Assembly (NCBI GenBank): GCA_040394475.1 | Contig: JBEBSD010000081.1 | Location: 1-27,885, forward strand | Length of the DNA: 27,885 nt | Direction: 5' to 3' | Source: JBEBSD01 sp040394475 | Lineage (GTDB): Bacteria; Bacteroidota; Bacteroidia; Cytophagales; Spirosomataceae | Part shown: positions 14,705-22,732 of the stretch, one piece after another | Numbering within the stretch: position 1 is the first letter of the stretch | Layout of the letters: each line of letters begins with the position of its first letter | Made by a program: the position numbers and the translations under genes | Notes under the pieces: generated by a model | Told to the model about the DNA's origin: nothing | The model's database searches: none | Seen by the model: only the letters and a program-made list of their open reading frames with translations

Positions 14705-16966
14705 ATGAAACCGGCATTACACACGCTCACCAGGCGGTCTCAGGAGACTGTCCTTCTTCAAGCCGTCTTTTCCACGGTATACAATCACCGCATAGGTTTT
14801 TCCGTTTCTCTGGGCATGTCGCTCGTACTGGGAATACTGTACCTGCGATATGCTACTCCCGTCTATCGGATTACCGCCAGTGTGATGATCAAAGACGATT
14901 CGCGGGGGACTTATCTTGCGGATATCGCTGTTCCTGACGGTATGGGTCTTGATTTCGGGCCCAGCAGCACCGACGACGAAATTGAAATCCTGAAAAGCAG
15001 GTGGCTCATGGAAACGGTGGTCGGCTCACTGCAACTTTACACCCGGTACTTTGTTACCGGCCGGCTAAAAACCACGGAACTGTACAGCCAGACCCCTGCC
15101 CTGCTCCGGTTTGTTACAAGAGCAGCCTCGTCTGACAATCCCGAAGAATATGCATTAGACTTCCCAAACGGCAGCACATTCCGGCTTTCCACCGCCGGTA
15201 AAACCTGGCAGGGCAACTTTGGAGACACCCTTTTGCTGCCTTCCGGCAGCGCTGTGTTAACCGCTACCGGCCTGCCGGCCTCGCCGGATAACCATTATCA
15301 TATTACGGTTTATCCCAATGCCCCTTCCGTAGAGAATTATCAGCGTAAACTTTCCGTCGCGGCCGCCAAAAAAGGAAATCTCATTCAGCTCGCTCTTCCG
15401 GATCCGCTTCCGGACAGGGGCGAAGCTTTTCTGAACCAACTCATTGCTCATTACCTACAAGCCGATCTCAATGCTAAAAACCGTATTGCCGACAGTACTA
15501 TTGCTTTCATCAACTCCAACCTGATCAAGGTAAGCCGCGAGCTGGCCGCTCTTGAAACGACCATCCAGCACTACCGCACTACCCATCAAATCACGGCTAT
15601 CAGTGAACAAACCCGTCTCTTGCTGCAACAGGACCATACGGCAGCCCTAACTGCTTCCGAAACGGAAGTCCGGTGGAAGCTCGTTGGTTTACTGGAGGCT
15701 TTTCTCCAAGAGAATCCCCATCACCTGCTCCCGGCCTCCCTGCTCCTGAACGACGCTCCGCTGACCGAACTGACACACAGCTACCAGGCGCTCCAATTGC
15801 AGCGGGAAAAGCGCCTGAGCGAGGTAACCGGGCAACACCCTTCTATAATCATTTTGGACAACCAACTCCTGACGATCCGGGAGGCGTTACTGGCTGCACT
15901 GCACTCCATGCGGCTGGGGTTACAGCTCAGGCTGGAAGAATCGGAGCGTTTAGCCCACAACACTACCGCGCAACTCGCCGCTATCCCCGCAAATGAGCGC
16001 ATATACCTGGGCTATTTCCGCCGGCAGGAAGTACAGCAGGAATTGTATCTGCTGCTGCTAAAGAAAAAAATGGAAACCGCACTGTCCAAATCTTCTACAA
16101 TTGCCAATGCCCGGATCATCGATCCGCCTAAGGCAGCCACACTACCCCTGAAACCCAACCGGGAACTGGCCCTGGCAGGCTCTTTGCTGCTCGGTTTACT
16201 GGCCCCTGCGCTCTTTCTTTATGTAAAAGACCTGCTGCACACAACCGTAGCCGGCAAGTATGAGCTGCAAAACACACTCTCCATCCCTATTTGGGGGGAA
16301 GTTGCCTGGAAACCCCTGCCTGCTCCCCCGCAGCCGCTATTGCTGACCGAACAGTTCCGGATGCTGCGCATCCGGTTATACCTGTTGCCGCTACGCCCCC
16401 CGGACCAGATTCTTCTGATAACTTCTACCACTACCGGAGAAGGGAAAAGTTTCATCGCCCGTTACCTGTCACTGGCCTTTGCCAGGGCGGCAAAAAAGGT
16501 ATTGCTGATCGAATGCGACCTCCGCAGACCCACGCTCGCCCACTACCTGAACCTTCCCGAAAAAGGCCTCCTCCAATACCTGACTTCGGAAAACAGACCT
16601 CCTTCGATCACGTCACCGGAACCGGGCTTCGATGTGCTCTGTGCCGGGGGAACGTCTTCCAGTCCCGCGGAGTTGTTGATCCAACCCCGGTTTGAGATCT
16701 TGCTGACTACCTTACGCCGCTCCTATGACTATATTATTCTGGACACGCCGCCCATTACTGCCGTAGAAGAAACCTATGCGATCCTGCACCATGCACAACT
16801 GGTTTTGTACGTGATCCGGCAAGGTTACACCTCCCGGGAACAGCTGGGATTTATCCAGGACCTGCATGACGCCATCCGGAACGCCCGGATGGGGCTCGTT
16901 CTGAATGGCATCAACCATACGATTCCCGCTAACCGCTATGCTTATCCGGAAAAATCCGGTTCCTGA
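14705..16966 (+). CDS. Wzz/BY-kinase fusion, polysaccharide chain-length and export tyrosine kinase
   Basis: This 753-residue inner-membrane protein combines a Wzz-type chain-length domain with a bacterial tyrosine kinase and would control polymerisation and export of the surface polysaccharide. A first membrane span lies at about 30-48, followed by PVYRITASVMIKDD, the typical Wzz start. A long periplasmic coiled region runs to about 480. A second span lies at 488-510 (LALAGSLLLGLLAPALFLYV). The kinase has Walker A TTTGEGKS at 575-582, Walker A' VLLIECDLRRP with Asp605, and Walker B YIILDTPP with Asp680. The C-terminal tail is poor in tyrosine (only two, in RYAYPEKSGS), unlike the tyrosine cluster of E. 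coli Wzc. No Wza-type export channel gene is next to it. It is the first gene of the neu operon, 42 bases before neuB. Confidence 0.92.
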   Translation: MKPALHTLTRRSQETVLLQAVFSTVYNHRIGFSVSLGMSLVLGILYLRYATPVYRITASVMIKDDSRGTYLADIAVPDGMGLDFGPSSTDDEIEILKSRWLMETVVGSLQLYTRYFVTGRLKTTELYSQTPALLRFVTRAASSDNPEEYALDFPNGSTFRLSTAGKTWQGNFGDTLLLPSGSAVLTATGLPASPDNHYHITVYPNAPSVENYQRKLSVAAAKKGNLIQLALPDPLPDRGEAFLNQLIAHYLQADLNAKNRIADSTIAFINSNLIKVSRELAALETTIQHYRTTHQITAISEQTRLLLQQDHTAALTASETEVRWKLVGLLEAFLQENPHHLLPASLLLNDAPLTELTHSYQALQLQREKRLSEVTGQHPSIIILDNQLLTIREALLAALHSMRLGLQLRLEESERLAHNTTAQLAAIPANERIYLGYFRRQEVQQELYLLLLKKKMETALSKSSTIANARIIDPPKAATLPLKPNRELALAGSLLLGLLAPALFLYVKDLLHTTVAGKYELQNTLSIPIWGEVAWKPLPAPPQPLLLTEQFRMLRIRLYLLPLRPPDQILLITSTTTGEGKSFIARYLSLAFARAAKKVLLIECDLRRPTLAHYLNLPEKGLLQYLTSENRPPSITSPEPGFDVLCAGGTSSSPAELLIQPRFEILLTTLRRSYDYIILDTPPITAVEETYAILHHAQLVLYVIRQGYTSREQLGFIQDLHDAIRNARMGLVLNGINHTIPANRYAYPEKSGS

Positions 16967-17008
16967 CAATCCCTGCGCACTGCTTGTCACTTATACACAC
17001 AAACACTT

Positions 17009-18013
17009 ATGCCTTACACCTTCACAATGGCCGAAATCGGTCAGGCCCATGACGGGAGTCTCGGAATGGCCCACGCTTATATCGATGCCCTTTCGGAAAC
17101 GGGCGTCGATGCCGTCAAATTTCAAATTCATGTGGCCGAAGCAGAAAGCAGTCCGCACGAAATTTTCAGGACCGCTGTTTCCTGCCAGGACACAACCCGT
17201 ATGCACTATTGGGAGCGAACGGCTTTTCGGGAAGAACAATGGGCCGGCCTGAAAAAGCATTGTGAAGCCAAAGGAATGCAGTTTATTGCTTCCGCCTTTT
17301 CCAATGCCGCGGTTGCCCTGTTACTCCGATTGGGCGTTTCGACCATAAAAGTTCCCTCGGGAGAAATCACCAACAGCCTGCTGCTGACCCGGCTCGCGGC
17401 CGAAAAAAAAGCGGTGATTCTTTCGTCAGGAATGAGCTCACTGACAGAACTCGACAAGGCCATTGCCCTTCTCAGACCCGCTATTTCCGATCTCTCACTG
17501 CTGCAATGCACCACCGCCTATCCGACCACTCCCCGGCAATGGGGGTTAAACCTGCTTCCGGCCCTTCAGCAGCGGTACCAAATCCCGACGGGGTTTTCCG
17601 ATCATTCCGGAGAACCCTTCGCTTGTCTGGCAGCCACGGCGCTGGGGGCACAGCTGCTTGAATTTCATGTAGTATTCGATAAACGAATGTTTGGGCCGGA
17701 CACCAGTGCGTCGCTGACCATTGACGCGGTGACAGCCCTGATCCGGGGAATCCGCCAGATCAACCAAGCTCAAAGCCATCCGGTCGATAAGGAAGACCTG
17801 CGAGCGCTGGCGCCTGTGAAAGCACTTTTTGAAAAATCACTCGCTGTCCGCCGGATGCTTCCGGCCGGGCACCGTATCGCCTTCGATGACCTGGAAGCCA
17901 AACGGCCCGCAGGAAAAGGGATTGCCGCCGGCGAATTCGAATCCGTTGTCGGGAGACAGCTCCGATGGCCCCTTGACCAATGGGAATTTCTCACCGAAAA
18001 TGATCTGCTATGA
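17009..18013 (+). CDS. neuB: N-acetylneuraminate synthase family protein (NeuB-like)
   Basis: NeuB-family enzymes condense phosphoenolpyruvate with N-acetylmannosamine (or a related sugar) to give a sialic acid. The 334-residue protein has the TIM barrel: MAEIGQAHDGSLGMA at 7-21, GVDAVKFQIH, IKVPSGEITNS, ILSSGMSS and GFSDHSGEPF at 195-204. The C-terminal SAF (antifreeze-like) domain spans about 276-334 and includes LEAKRPAGKGIAAGEFESVV. The first metal-binding histidine is kept (His220 in EFHVVFDK), but the second, normally in GPDH, reads threonine (Thr232 in GPDTSASLT). The substrate is probably ManNAc because neuC and neuA follow directly, but a legionaminic or pseudaminic analogue cannot be excluded. 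The last four bases (ATGA) overlap neuC. Confidence 0.88.
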   Translation: MPYTFTMAEIGQAHDGSLGMAHAYIDALSETGVDAVKFQIHVAEAESSPHEIFRTAVSCQDTTRMHYWERTAFREEQWAGLKKHCEAKGMQFIASAFSNAAVALLLRLGVSTIKVPSGEITNSLLLTRLAAEKKAVILSSGMSSLTELDKAIALLRPAISDLSLLQCTTAYPTTPRQWGLNLLPALQQRYQIPTGFSDHSGEPFACLAATALGAQLLEFHVVFDKRMFGPDTSASLTIDAVTALIRGIRQINQAQSHPVDKEDLRALAPVKALFEKSLAVRRMLPAGHRIAFDDLEAKRPAGKGIAAGEFESVVGRQLRWPLDQWEFLTENDLL

Positions 18014-19164
18014 AACGGAAAATCTGCGTCGTCGTTACGGCACGTCCCAGTTACAGCCGCATTCAAACCGTGCTTTCGGCCATCCGGGAACACCCTGATC
18101 TGGAGTTGCAGCTTGTTGTTGCCGCTACCGCCTTACTTGAAAAATACGGTTCGGTGGTCCCCGACATGGAAAAAGAGGGATTCCCCGTCTATGCCCGTGT
18201 TTACAACCAGGTCGAAGGAAGCCTGCCTGCCCAGGCCGTCAAAACAACAGGACTGGGCCTTATAGAATTACCGGCTATCCTGAACGATGCCCGCCCGCAC
18301 ATGGTCGTCACCATCGGAGACCGTTTTGAAACCCTATCCACTGCCATAGCAGCCGCCTATATGAACATCCCGCTGGTGCATATCCAGGGCGGGGAGGTAA
18401 CGGGTTCCATCGATGAAAAAGTCCGGCATGCTATTACTAAGCTAGCGGATCTGCACCTGGTGGCTTCCGAAAGCGCACGGACGCGGCTGATCCGGATGGG
18501 GGAGGATCCGGCAACCGTTTTCCATACCGGTTGCCCTTCCATCGACCTGGCGGCAAGACTTATTCAGGCTCCCGATCCGGATTTCGATCCCTTTCAGTAC
18601 TATCAGGGTGTCGGAAAACGCTTCTCATTCCCGACCGGTTACCTCGTCGTGCTGCAGCACGCTGTCCCGACAGAATACACACACGCAAGAGCGCATATTG
18701 AGATAACCCTTCAGGCCATCCTGGAAACCAATATCCCCACCTGCTGGTTTTGGCCGAATGGCGATGCGGGCGCCGACGACACTGCCAGAGGAATCCGGTC
18801 GTTTCGCGAAAAATATCCGGGTTCAACTATTCATTTTTTCAAGAATATGGCTCCCTTACACTTTTTAAAGCTGCTCAAAAATGCCGCCTGCCTGGTGGGA
18901 AACTCCAGTGCAGGGATCCGGGAATGTGCCTTTCTGGGAATTCCCGCAGTCAATATCGGCACCCGTCAGCAGGGCCGTGAAAGGGCCCGAAATGTAATCG
19001 ACACGGAGTATGATCAGGCTGCGATCAGCAAAGCCCTCATTACACAGCTCGCCCATGGAAAATATCCGCAAGACACGCTTTACGGGAACGGGGATTCAGG
19101 CCGGAAAATAGCCGGTATCCTGGCGACTGTACCCTTATCTTTTGTGAAACAACTTACCTACTAA
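18010..19164 (+). CDS. neuC: Hydrolysing UDP-N-acetylglucosamine 2-epimerase (NeuC type)
   Basis: NeuC hydrolyses and epimerises UDP-GlcNAc to ManNAc and UDP, which supplies NeuB. The protein has 384 residues and a GT-B-like fold. The start is VVVTARPSYSRIQTVL, typical of the NeuC/LegG branch. Conserved segments are VTIGDRFETL at 100-109, VHIQGGEVTGSIDEKVRHA at 123-141, VFHTGCPSID, and a nucleotide-binding NSSAGIRECAFLGIPAVNIG near the C terminus with GRERARNV after it. LegG uses a different sugar in legionaminic acid synthesis, but the dehydratase and aminotransferase of that route are not in this window, so NeuC is preferred. It overlaps neuB by four bases and is followed by neuA after two bases, so the three are translated together. 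Confidence 0.9.
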   Translation: MKRKICVVVTARPSYSRIQTVLSAIREHPDLELQLVVAATALLEKYGSVVPDMEKEGFPVYARVYNQVEGSLPAQAVKTTGLGLIELPAILNDARPHMVVTIGDRFETLSTAIAAAYMNIPLVHIQGGEVTGSIDEKVRHAITKLADLHLVASESARTRLIRMGEDPATVFHTGCPSIDLAARLIQAPDPDFDPFQYYQGVGKRFSFPTGYLVVLQHAVPTEYTHARAHIEITLQAILETNIPTCWFWPNGDAGADDTARGIRSFREKYPGSTIHFFKNMAPLHFLKLLKNAACLVGNSSAGIRECAFLGIPAVNIGTRQQGRERARNVIDTEYDQAAISKALITQLAHGKYPQDTLYGNGDSGRKIAGILATVPLSFVKQLTY

Positions 19165-19166
19165 CC

Positions 19167-19868
19167 ATGCTTTACGACAGAAAAATCCTGGGAATCATTC
19201 CCGCCAGAGGAGGCTCTAAAGGTGTTCCCGGTAAAAATATCCGGATACTCGGCACCCGGCCGCTCCTCAGCTATACCCTTGAAAGCGCCTTAAAATCGCG
19301 GCACCTCGACACCTTACTGGTGACCACCGATCACCCGGATATTGCGCAGTTGGCGCGAAGCTATCCACCGGTAGATGTTCCGTTTATCCGTCCGGCACAT
19401 CTCGCTGCCGACGACACCCCCCTGCTTCCGGTTATTCAGCATGCCCTCACCTATTACGAGGCAATCGGCAGGTATTTCGACCTCGTATGCCTGCTTCAGC
19501 CCACCACTCCCTTCCGTCCGGAGGGGCTTATTGACCAATGCATTGAAGCAATGCTACGGCTCAAAGCATGCAGCCTGGTAACCATCCGCCCGATTCCCCA
19601 TCAATACCATCCGTTCTGGTCTTACCGGTTCTCGAAAAAGGAGCGGATACAACCGGTGACCAGTCATTTTGTGCACCGCCGCCAGGAATTACCTCCCACT
19701 TATTACCGGGATGGTATGATTTACCTCAGTTCAGTAGGCCTCCTTAAAACCGGAACCCTCCTGGGATCACATCCTGTAGGGTTTGTCAATCACAACAGCG
19801 CTGCCGTGAATATCGATTCCATGCAAGACTGGCTGCTTGCCGAAACACTGCTGGGCCATGAACAATAA
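19167..19868 (+). CDS. neuA: CMP-N-acetylneuraminate cytidylyltransferase (CMP-sialic acid synthetase)
   Basis: NeuA activates sialic acid with CTP to CMP-sialic acid, the donor for sialyltransferases. The 233-residue protein opens with the signature IPARGGSKGVPGKNIR at 11-26, then LVTTDHPDIAQLA, FIRPAHLAADDTP and the LQPTTPFR segment that lines the sugar site. The C-terminal part contains YYRDGMIYL and NIDSMQDWLLAE, also typical. There is no acylesterase extension of the kind found in some NeuA proteins, so the protein has only the transferase domain. Its last 11 bases overlap the next gene, which makes that gene product the first candidate to use CMP-sialic acid. Confidence 0.92.
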   Translation: MLYDRKILGIIPARGGSKGVPGKNIRILGTRPLLSYTLESALKSRHLDTLLVTTDHPDIAQLARSYPPVDVPFIRPAHLAADDTPLLPVIQHALTYYEAIGRYFDLVCLLQPTTPFRPEGLIDQCIEAMLRLKACSLVTIRPIPHQYHPFWSYRFSKKERIQPVTSHFVHRRQELPPTYYRDGMIYLSSVGLLKTGTLLGSHPVGFVNHNSAAVNIDSMQDWLLAETLLGHEQ

Positions 19869-21240
19869 TCCCCGGAAAAAGCTGGTTGTCTTGCTCACCA
19901 ACCGGTTTGCAGCCACTGCGATTTTGCATAGCGGACTCGCCCGGAAGTTGTGCACCGAATATGATTTATACCTTGTCTCCAACCTGCTTGACAAGAGCCA
20001 GCTGCCCTTATTAAATCGCCTTTTCGGGGGAAAGTTTACCTGGGCAGACATCCCCCTTCCCAAAGAGACCCGCCGTCTCAGGTTCCTGAGACATGTTCAG
20101 AAAGCACTCTTTTTCAACCATCATCAACTTGCTACCGGCGCCATAAAGACCCTGGAACTCGGACTCCTGTACCGGCTATGCGAGAGGCTCCTTTTTATTG
20201 TCTTACAACAAACCGGACTGGCGGCGCCGTTACTCCGCCGGATCCGGAAACGGATTTTAAAAGCAACACTGCGAAACCCCTGCAACCACTTCCGGTCCCT
20301 CACATCGTTTGACGGTGTGTTAAGCACCTCTCCGATGGACATCCGGGAAAATATCCTCGTCAATCAGCTTCAACAACAGGGACTCCGGTCAATGGGAATG
20401 CTGATCGGCTGGGATAACCTTAGTTCCAAGGGGGTAATAAATGCTGACTTTCATCGCATACTGACCTGGAATGCCGGCATGCAGGCGACCTATAACCGGC
20501 TGTATACGCTTTACCGCATCGCCGGTCAGGCGGTGCTCATCACCGGAATCCCACGCTTTGATCTGTACTACAAGCCCGTGACCCCTTCCGAAACGGTCTT
20601 TCGGAACACGTGGGGTTTCTCGCCGTCTGATAGCGTTATTCTCTTCACAACCTGTGCGATCCGGCATTTTCCGCAACAGACGGATATCGTCGAACACCTG
20701 CTGGAGTACCTGACAACCCGCCCCCGTTGCAAGCTATTCATCCGTTGTCATCCTTTCGACAACTTCGAGGCCTACCAGCGATACCGCTCCCATCCGGCTG
20801 TCCGGATATGGTTTCCGGCAGATCTCCCGAACCTGTCGCCGGAACGAACTGTGCAAGGAATCCCCGAAACAGACACCCTGCATACGCTCTCGGCCATGTT
20901 GAACTACTGCCACGTTTGCCTGCACGTCGCTTCCACCATCCGGCTGGATGCCATCGCAGCCGGAATTCCCTGTTTAGCCATCGCTTACGACGGCAATACT
21001 CCCCGGAACTATGTCCGCTCTGTACGCCGGTTGTATGACTTTACGCATCAGCAGGCAATCCGGGAACTGCAATGCAGGGAATGGGTCCTCTCAAAAGCCG
21101 CCTTGTTTGCCGCTCTTTCCCGGCATCTGGAAAATTCTCAAAAAAGAACGCCCGCCTTTGACCCCGGAAAGCTGCTCCATTTCACCGGGCCTGCGGCCAC
21201 CCCGGCAACAGTCAGCGCAATCAGGGAATGGTTAAACTAA
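19858..21240 (+). CDS. GT-B-like protein, candidate sialyltransferase or phosphoglycosyl-type transferase
   Basis: I do not recognise this 460-residue protein with certainty. The ATG at 19858 overlaps the end of neuA by 11 bases; an upstream start in the same frame lies deeper in neuA and is less likely. Two Rossmann-like halves are suggested: LVVLLTNRFAATAILHSGLA at the N terminus, then GVLSTSPMDIREN, LIGWDNLSSKG at 182-192 and VLITGIPRFDLY. The second half has ILFTTCAIRHFP, KLFIRCHPFD with a His-Pro pair at 298-299, and CLHVASTIRLDAIAAGIP with Ser-Thr at 359-360. A His-Pro motif and a Ser-Ser/Thr motif are shared by GT38/GT52/GT80 sialyltransferases, but His-Pro also occurs in CDP-glycerol glycerophosphotransferases and other GT-B enzymes. 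There is no membrane span; it would act at the cytoplasmic side. Its tail overlaps the next gene by 13 bases. Confidence 0.6.
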   Translation: MNNNPRKKLVVLLTNRFAATAILHSGLARKLCTEYDLYLVSNLLDKSQLPLLNRLFGGKFTWADIPLPKETRRLRFLRHVQKALFFNHHQLATGAIKTLELGLLYRLCERLLFIVLQQTGLAAPLLRRIRKRILKATLRNPCNHFRSLTSFDGVLSTSPMDIRENILVNQLQQQGLRSMGMLIGWDNLSSKGVINADFHRILTWNAGMQATYNRLYTLYRIAGQAVLITGIPRFDLYYKPVTPSETVFRNTWGFSPSDSVILFTTCAIRHFPQQTDIVEHLLEYLTTRPRCKLFIRCHPFDNFEAYQRYRSHPAVRIWFPADLPNLSPERTVQGIPETDTLHTLSAMLNYCHVCLHVASTIRLDAIAAGIPCLAIAYDGNTPRNYVRSVRRLYDFTHQQAIRELQCREWVLSKAALFAALSRHLENSQKRTPAFDPGKLLHFTGPAATPATVSAIREWLN

Positions 21241-22592
21241 TCGCAGAGACGGCCCGGAAAGCGGTGTATGCCGCACTCTTCACCGGCGGTACGGCACTCG
21301 TTTTGCCGTCGCTACTCGACCACTCCCAAGCCAGCCGGTTCCAGGTTGGAGTAGTGTTGTCCTTTTTTTGCTTCTGCATTGCAGCACTTTTTACCTATTC
21401 CAGGTACAAGCTCTTTTATTTACTCCTCATTCCGGTTCTGACACAATTCCTGCATCTTTTTCAGCAATATACCTTCGAGCTTGGCGCCCGGTCTGTCTGG
21501 CGAATATTCCCTTTCCTGGCACTGGACATCTACTTTCTTGATTTTTTCCTCCATAAGAAAATCGTCCTTTCGGGTTCCGATAAACTGCTTCTCCTCTCCT
21601 GGATCCTGATGCATCTTTTTTTCCTGGCAATCTCCCCTAACCTGAGCCACCTCCTGCCGGGGGGAACCTCCCTCTTCCTGCTTACGCTTCCGGGCTATTA
21701 CCTGTATTTCAAACAGGGCTGCCCGGCGCCCGATTTCAGGGAAGAAATGGAAAAATACCTGACCCTGCTTTTTATCCTCCTGGGGCTGGGGACTTTCGGG
21801 CTGGTCATTGCCGGAGCCGGCTATAAAGAGGCTTCCAACTTATTGGTGACCCGCAATATCAGCGATACCAATGTTACAATGGCCTATTTCATCCTGCTAT
21901 GGCCATTTGTAATTCGTTATGCCAACCGGACTGCGCTGCCTGCCGGGTTCGGCTTATCGATGACCCTTATTTTTCTGGGAGTCGTATGCATCTCCTTTTC
22001 CCGCGGGGCTTTGCTGCTCATCCTTCCCTACCTGCTGATTACCCATTACTATACAGCCGGCGGATTTACGCTCAAGGGTGTGATCGTGCTGCTGGCGCTG
22101 ACCGCCATACTAGTCCGTCGGATCAACCGGCTTTTCAACGATTATGACCTTGCTTATTCCTGGCTGCTGCGGTTTGCAGACATTGATTTTTCCGGAAACC
22201 TCTGGCAAACGCTCGGGAGCAACAGCGGGCGCCGGGAAATCCATCAGACAGCCATTCACTTGTTTTTACAACGCCCCATAACCGGTCACGGTATTGCCAG
22301 TTTCGAAATTCTCGGCCCGGGTTTCCGCGAAGCCCATTCTCTTTTCTTTACCTTACTGGCGGAGACCGGATTGACCGGGACCTTGTACGTCTACGGATTA
22401 CTGTCCGTGTTAATGGTCCGGCTTTTCAGGACTTCGCCCGGATTGCTCCTCTGGGGATTCTCGTTTTACCTGATTTTCAATCATACTGTCGGCAGTGTCT
22501 GGGTAGTTATATCCGGAAAGGCCATGACCGTTAATTGCATAGCGCCGGTGTTGCTGCTGGGAATGTATTTTTATGCGGGCAGCCGGGAATGA
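21228..22592 (+). CDS. Wzy polymerase / O-antigen ligase-type membrane protein
   Basis: This 454-residue polytopic membrane protein has about 11-12 hydrophobic segments and a large loop near the C terminus. That loop holds HQTAIHLFLQRPITGHGIASFE followed by AHSLFFTLLAETGL at about 369-382, the pattern of the Wzy_C/O-antigen ligase superfamily, in which conserved Arg and His residues handle the lipid-linked donor. Whether it polymerises repeat units or ligates the finished chain cannot be told from sequence. The presence of a Wzz/BY-kinase upstream fits a Wzy polymerase. The ATG at 21228 lies inside the preceding gene (13-base overlap), so translation is coupled. It is the last gene of the closely packed neu operon; a tandem-repeat array follows within 10 bases. 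No Wzx flippase is in the window. Confidence 0.82.
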   Translation: MVKLIAETARKAVYAALFTGGTALVLPSLLDHSQASRFQVGVVLSFFCFCIAALFTYSRYKLFYLLLIPVLTQFLHLFQQYTFELGARSVWRIFPFLALDIYFLDFFLHKKIVLSGSDKLLLLSWILMHLFFLAISPNLSHLLPGGTSLFLLTLPGYYLYFKQGCPAPDFREEMEKYLTLLFILLGLGTFGLVIAGAGYKEASNLLVTRNISDTNVTMAYFILLWPFVIRYANRTALPAGFGLSMTLIFLGVVCISFSRGALLLILPYLLITHYYTAGGFTLKGVIVLLALTAILVRRINRLFNDYDLAYSWLLRFADIDFSGNLWQTLGSNSGRREIHQTAIHLFLQRPITGHGIASFEILGPGFREAHSLFFTLLAETGLTGTLYVYGLLSVLMVRLFRTSPGLLLWGFSFYLIFNHTVGSVWVVISGKAMTVNCIAPVLLLGMYFYAGSRE

Positions 22593-22599
22593 GGTGGTG

Positions 22600-22678
22600 T
22601 TAGGTTTTAGGTTTTAGGTAGTTAGGTAGTTAGGTAGTTAGGTTTTAGGGCGTGGTCGGCTGTCGGCGATCGGCTGTC
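22600..22678. repeat. Composite intergenic repeat: TTAGGTAG-type array plus TCGGCTGTC direct repeat
   Basis: From 22600 to 22650 about seven units of 7-8 bases alternate between TTAGGTTT, TAGGTTT and TTAGGTAG. Directly after, TCGGCTGTC occurs at 22656-22664 and again at 22670-22678, period 14. The array fills most of the gap between the Wzy-like gene and the next glycosyltransferase. Confidence 0.85.
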
Positions 22679-22732
22679 AGACCCATCATTATCTTATCTG
22701 AGCAGTCTTTGTTGAAAAAATTAGTCGTATAG

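Noticed and set aside
17009..19868. Legionaminic or pseudaminic acid pathway instead of sialic acid
   Set aside because: The dehydratase and aminotransferase needed for those sugars are absent from the window; it remains possible if they lie elsewhere, so it is noted only as an alternative.
22600..22678. Possible CRISPR array
   Set aside because: Units are only 7-14 bases with no unique spacers, and no cas gene is present.
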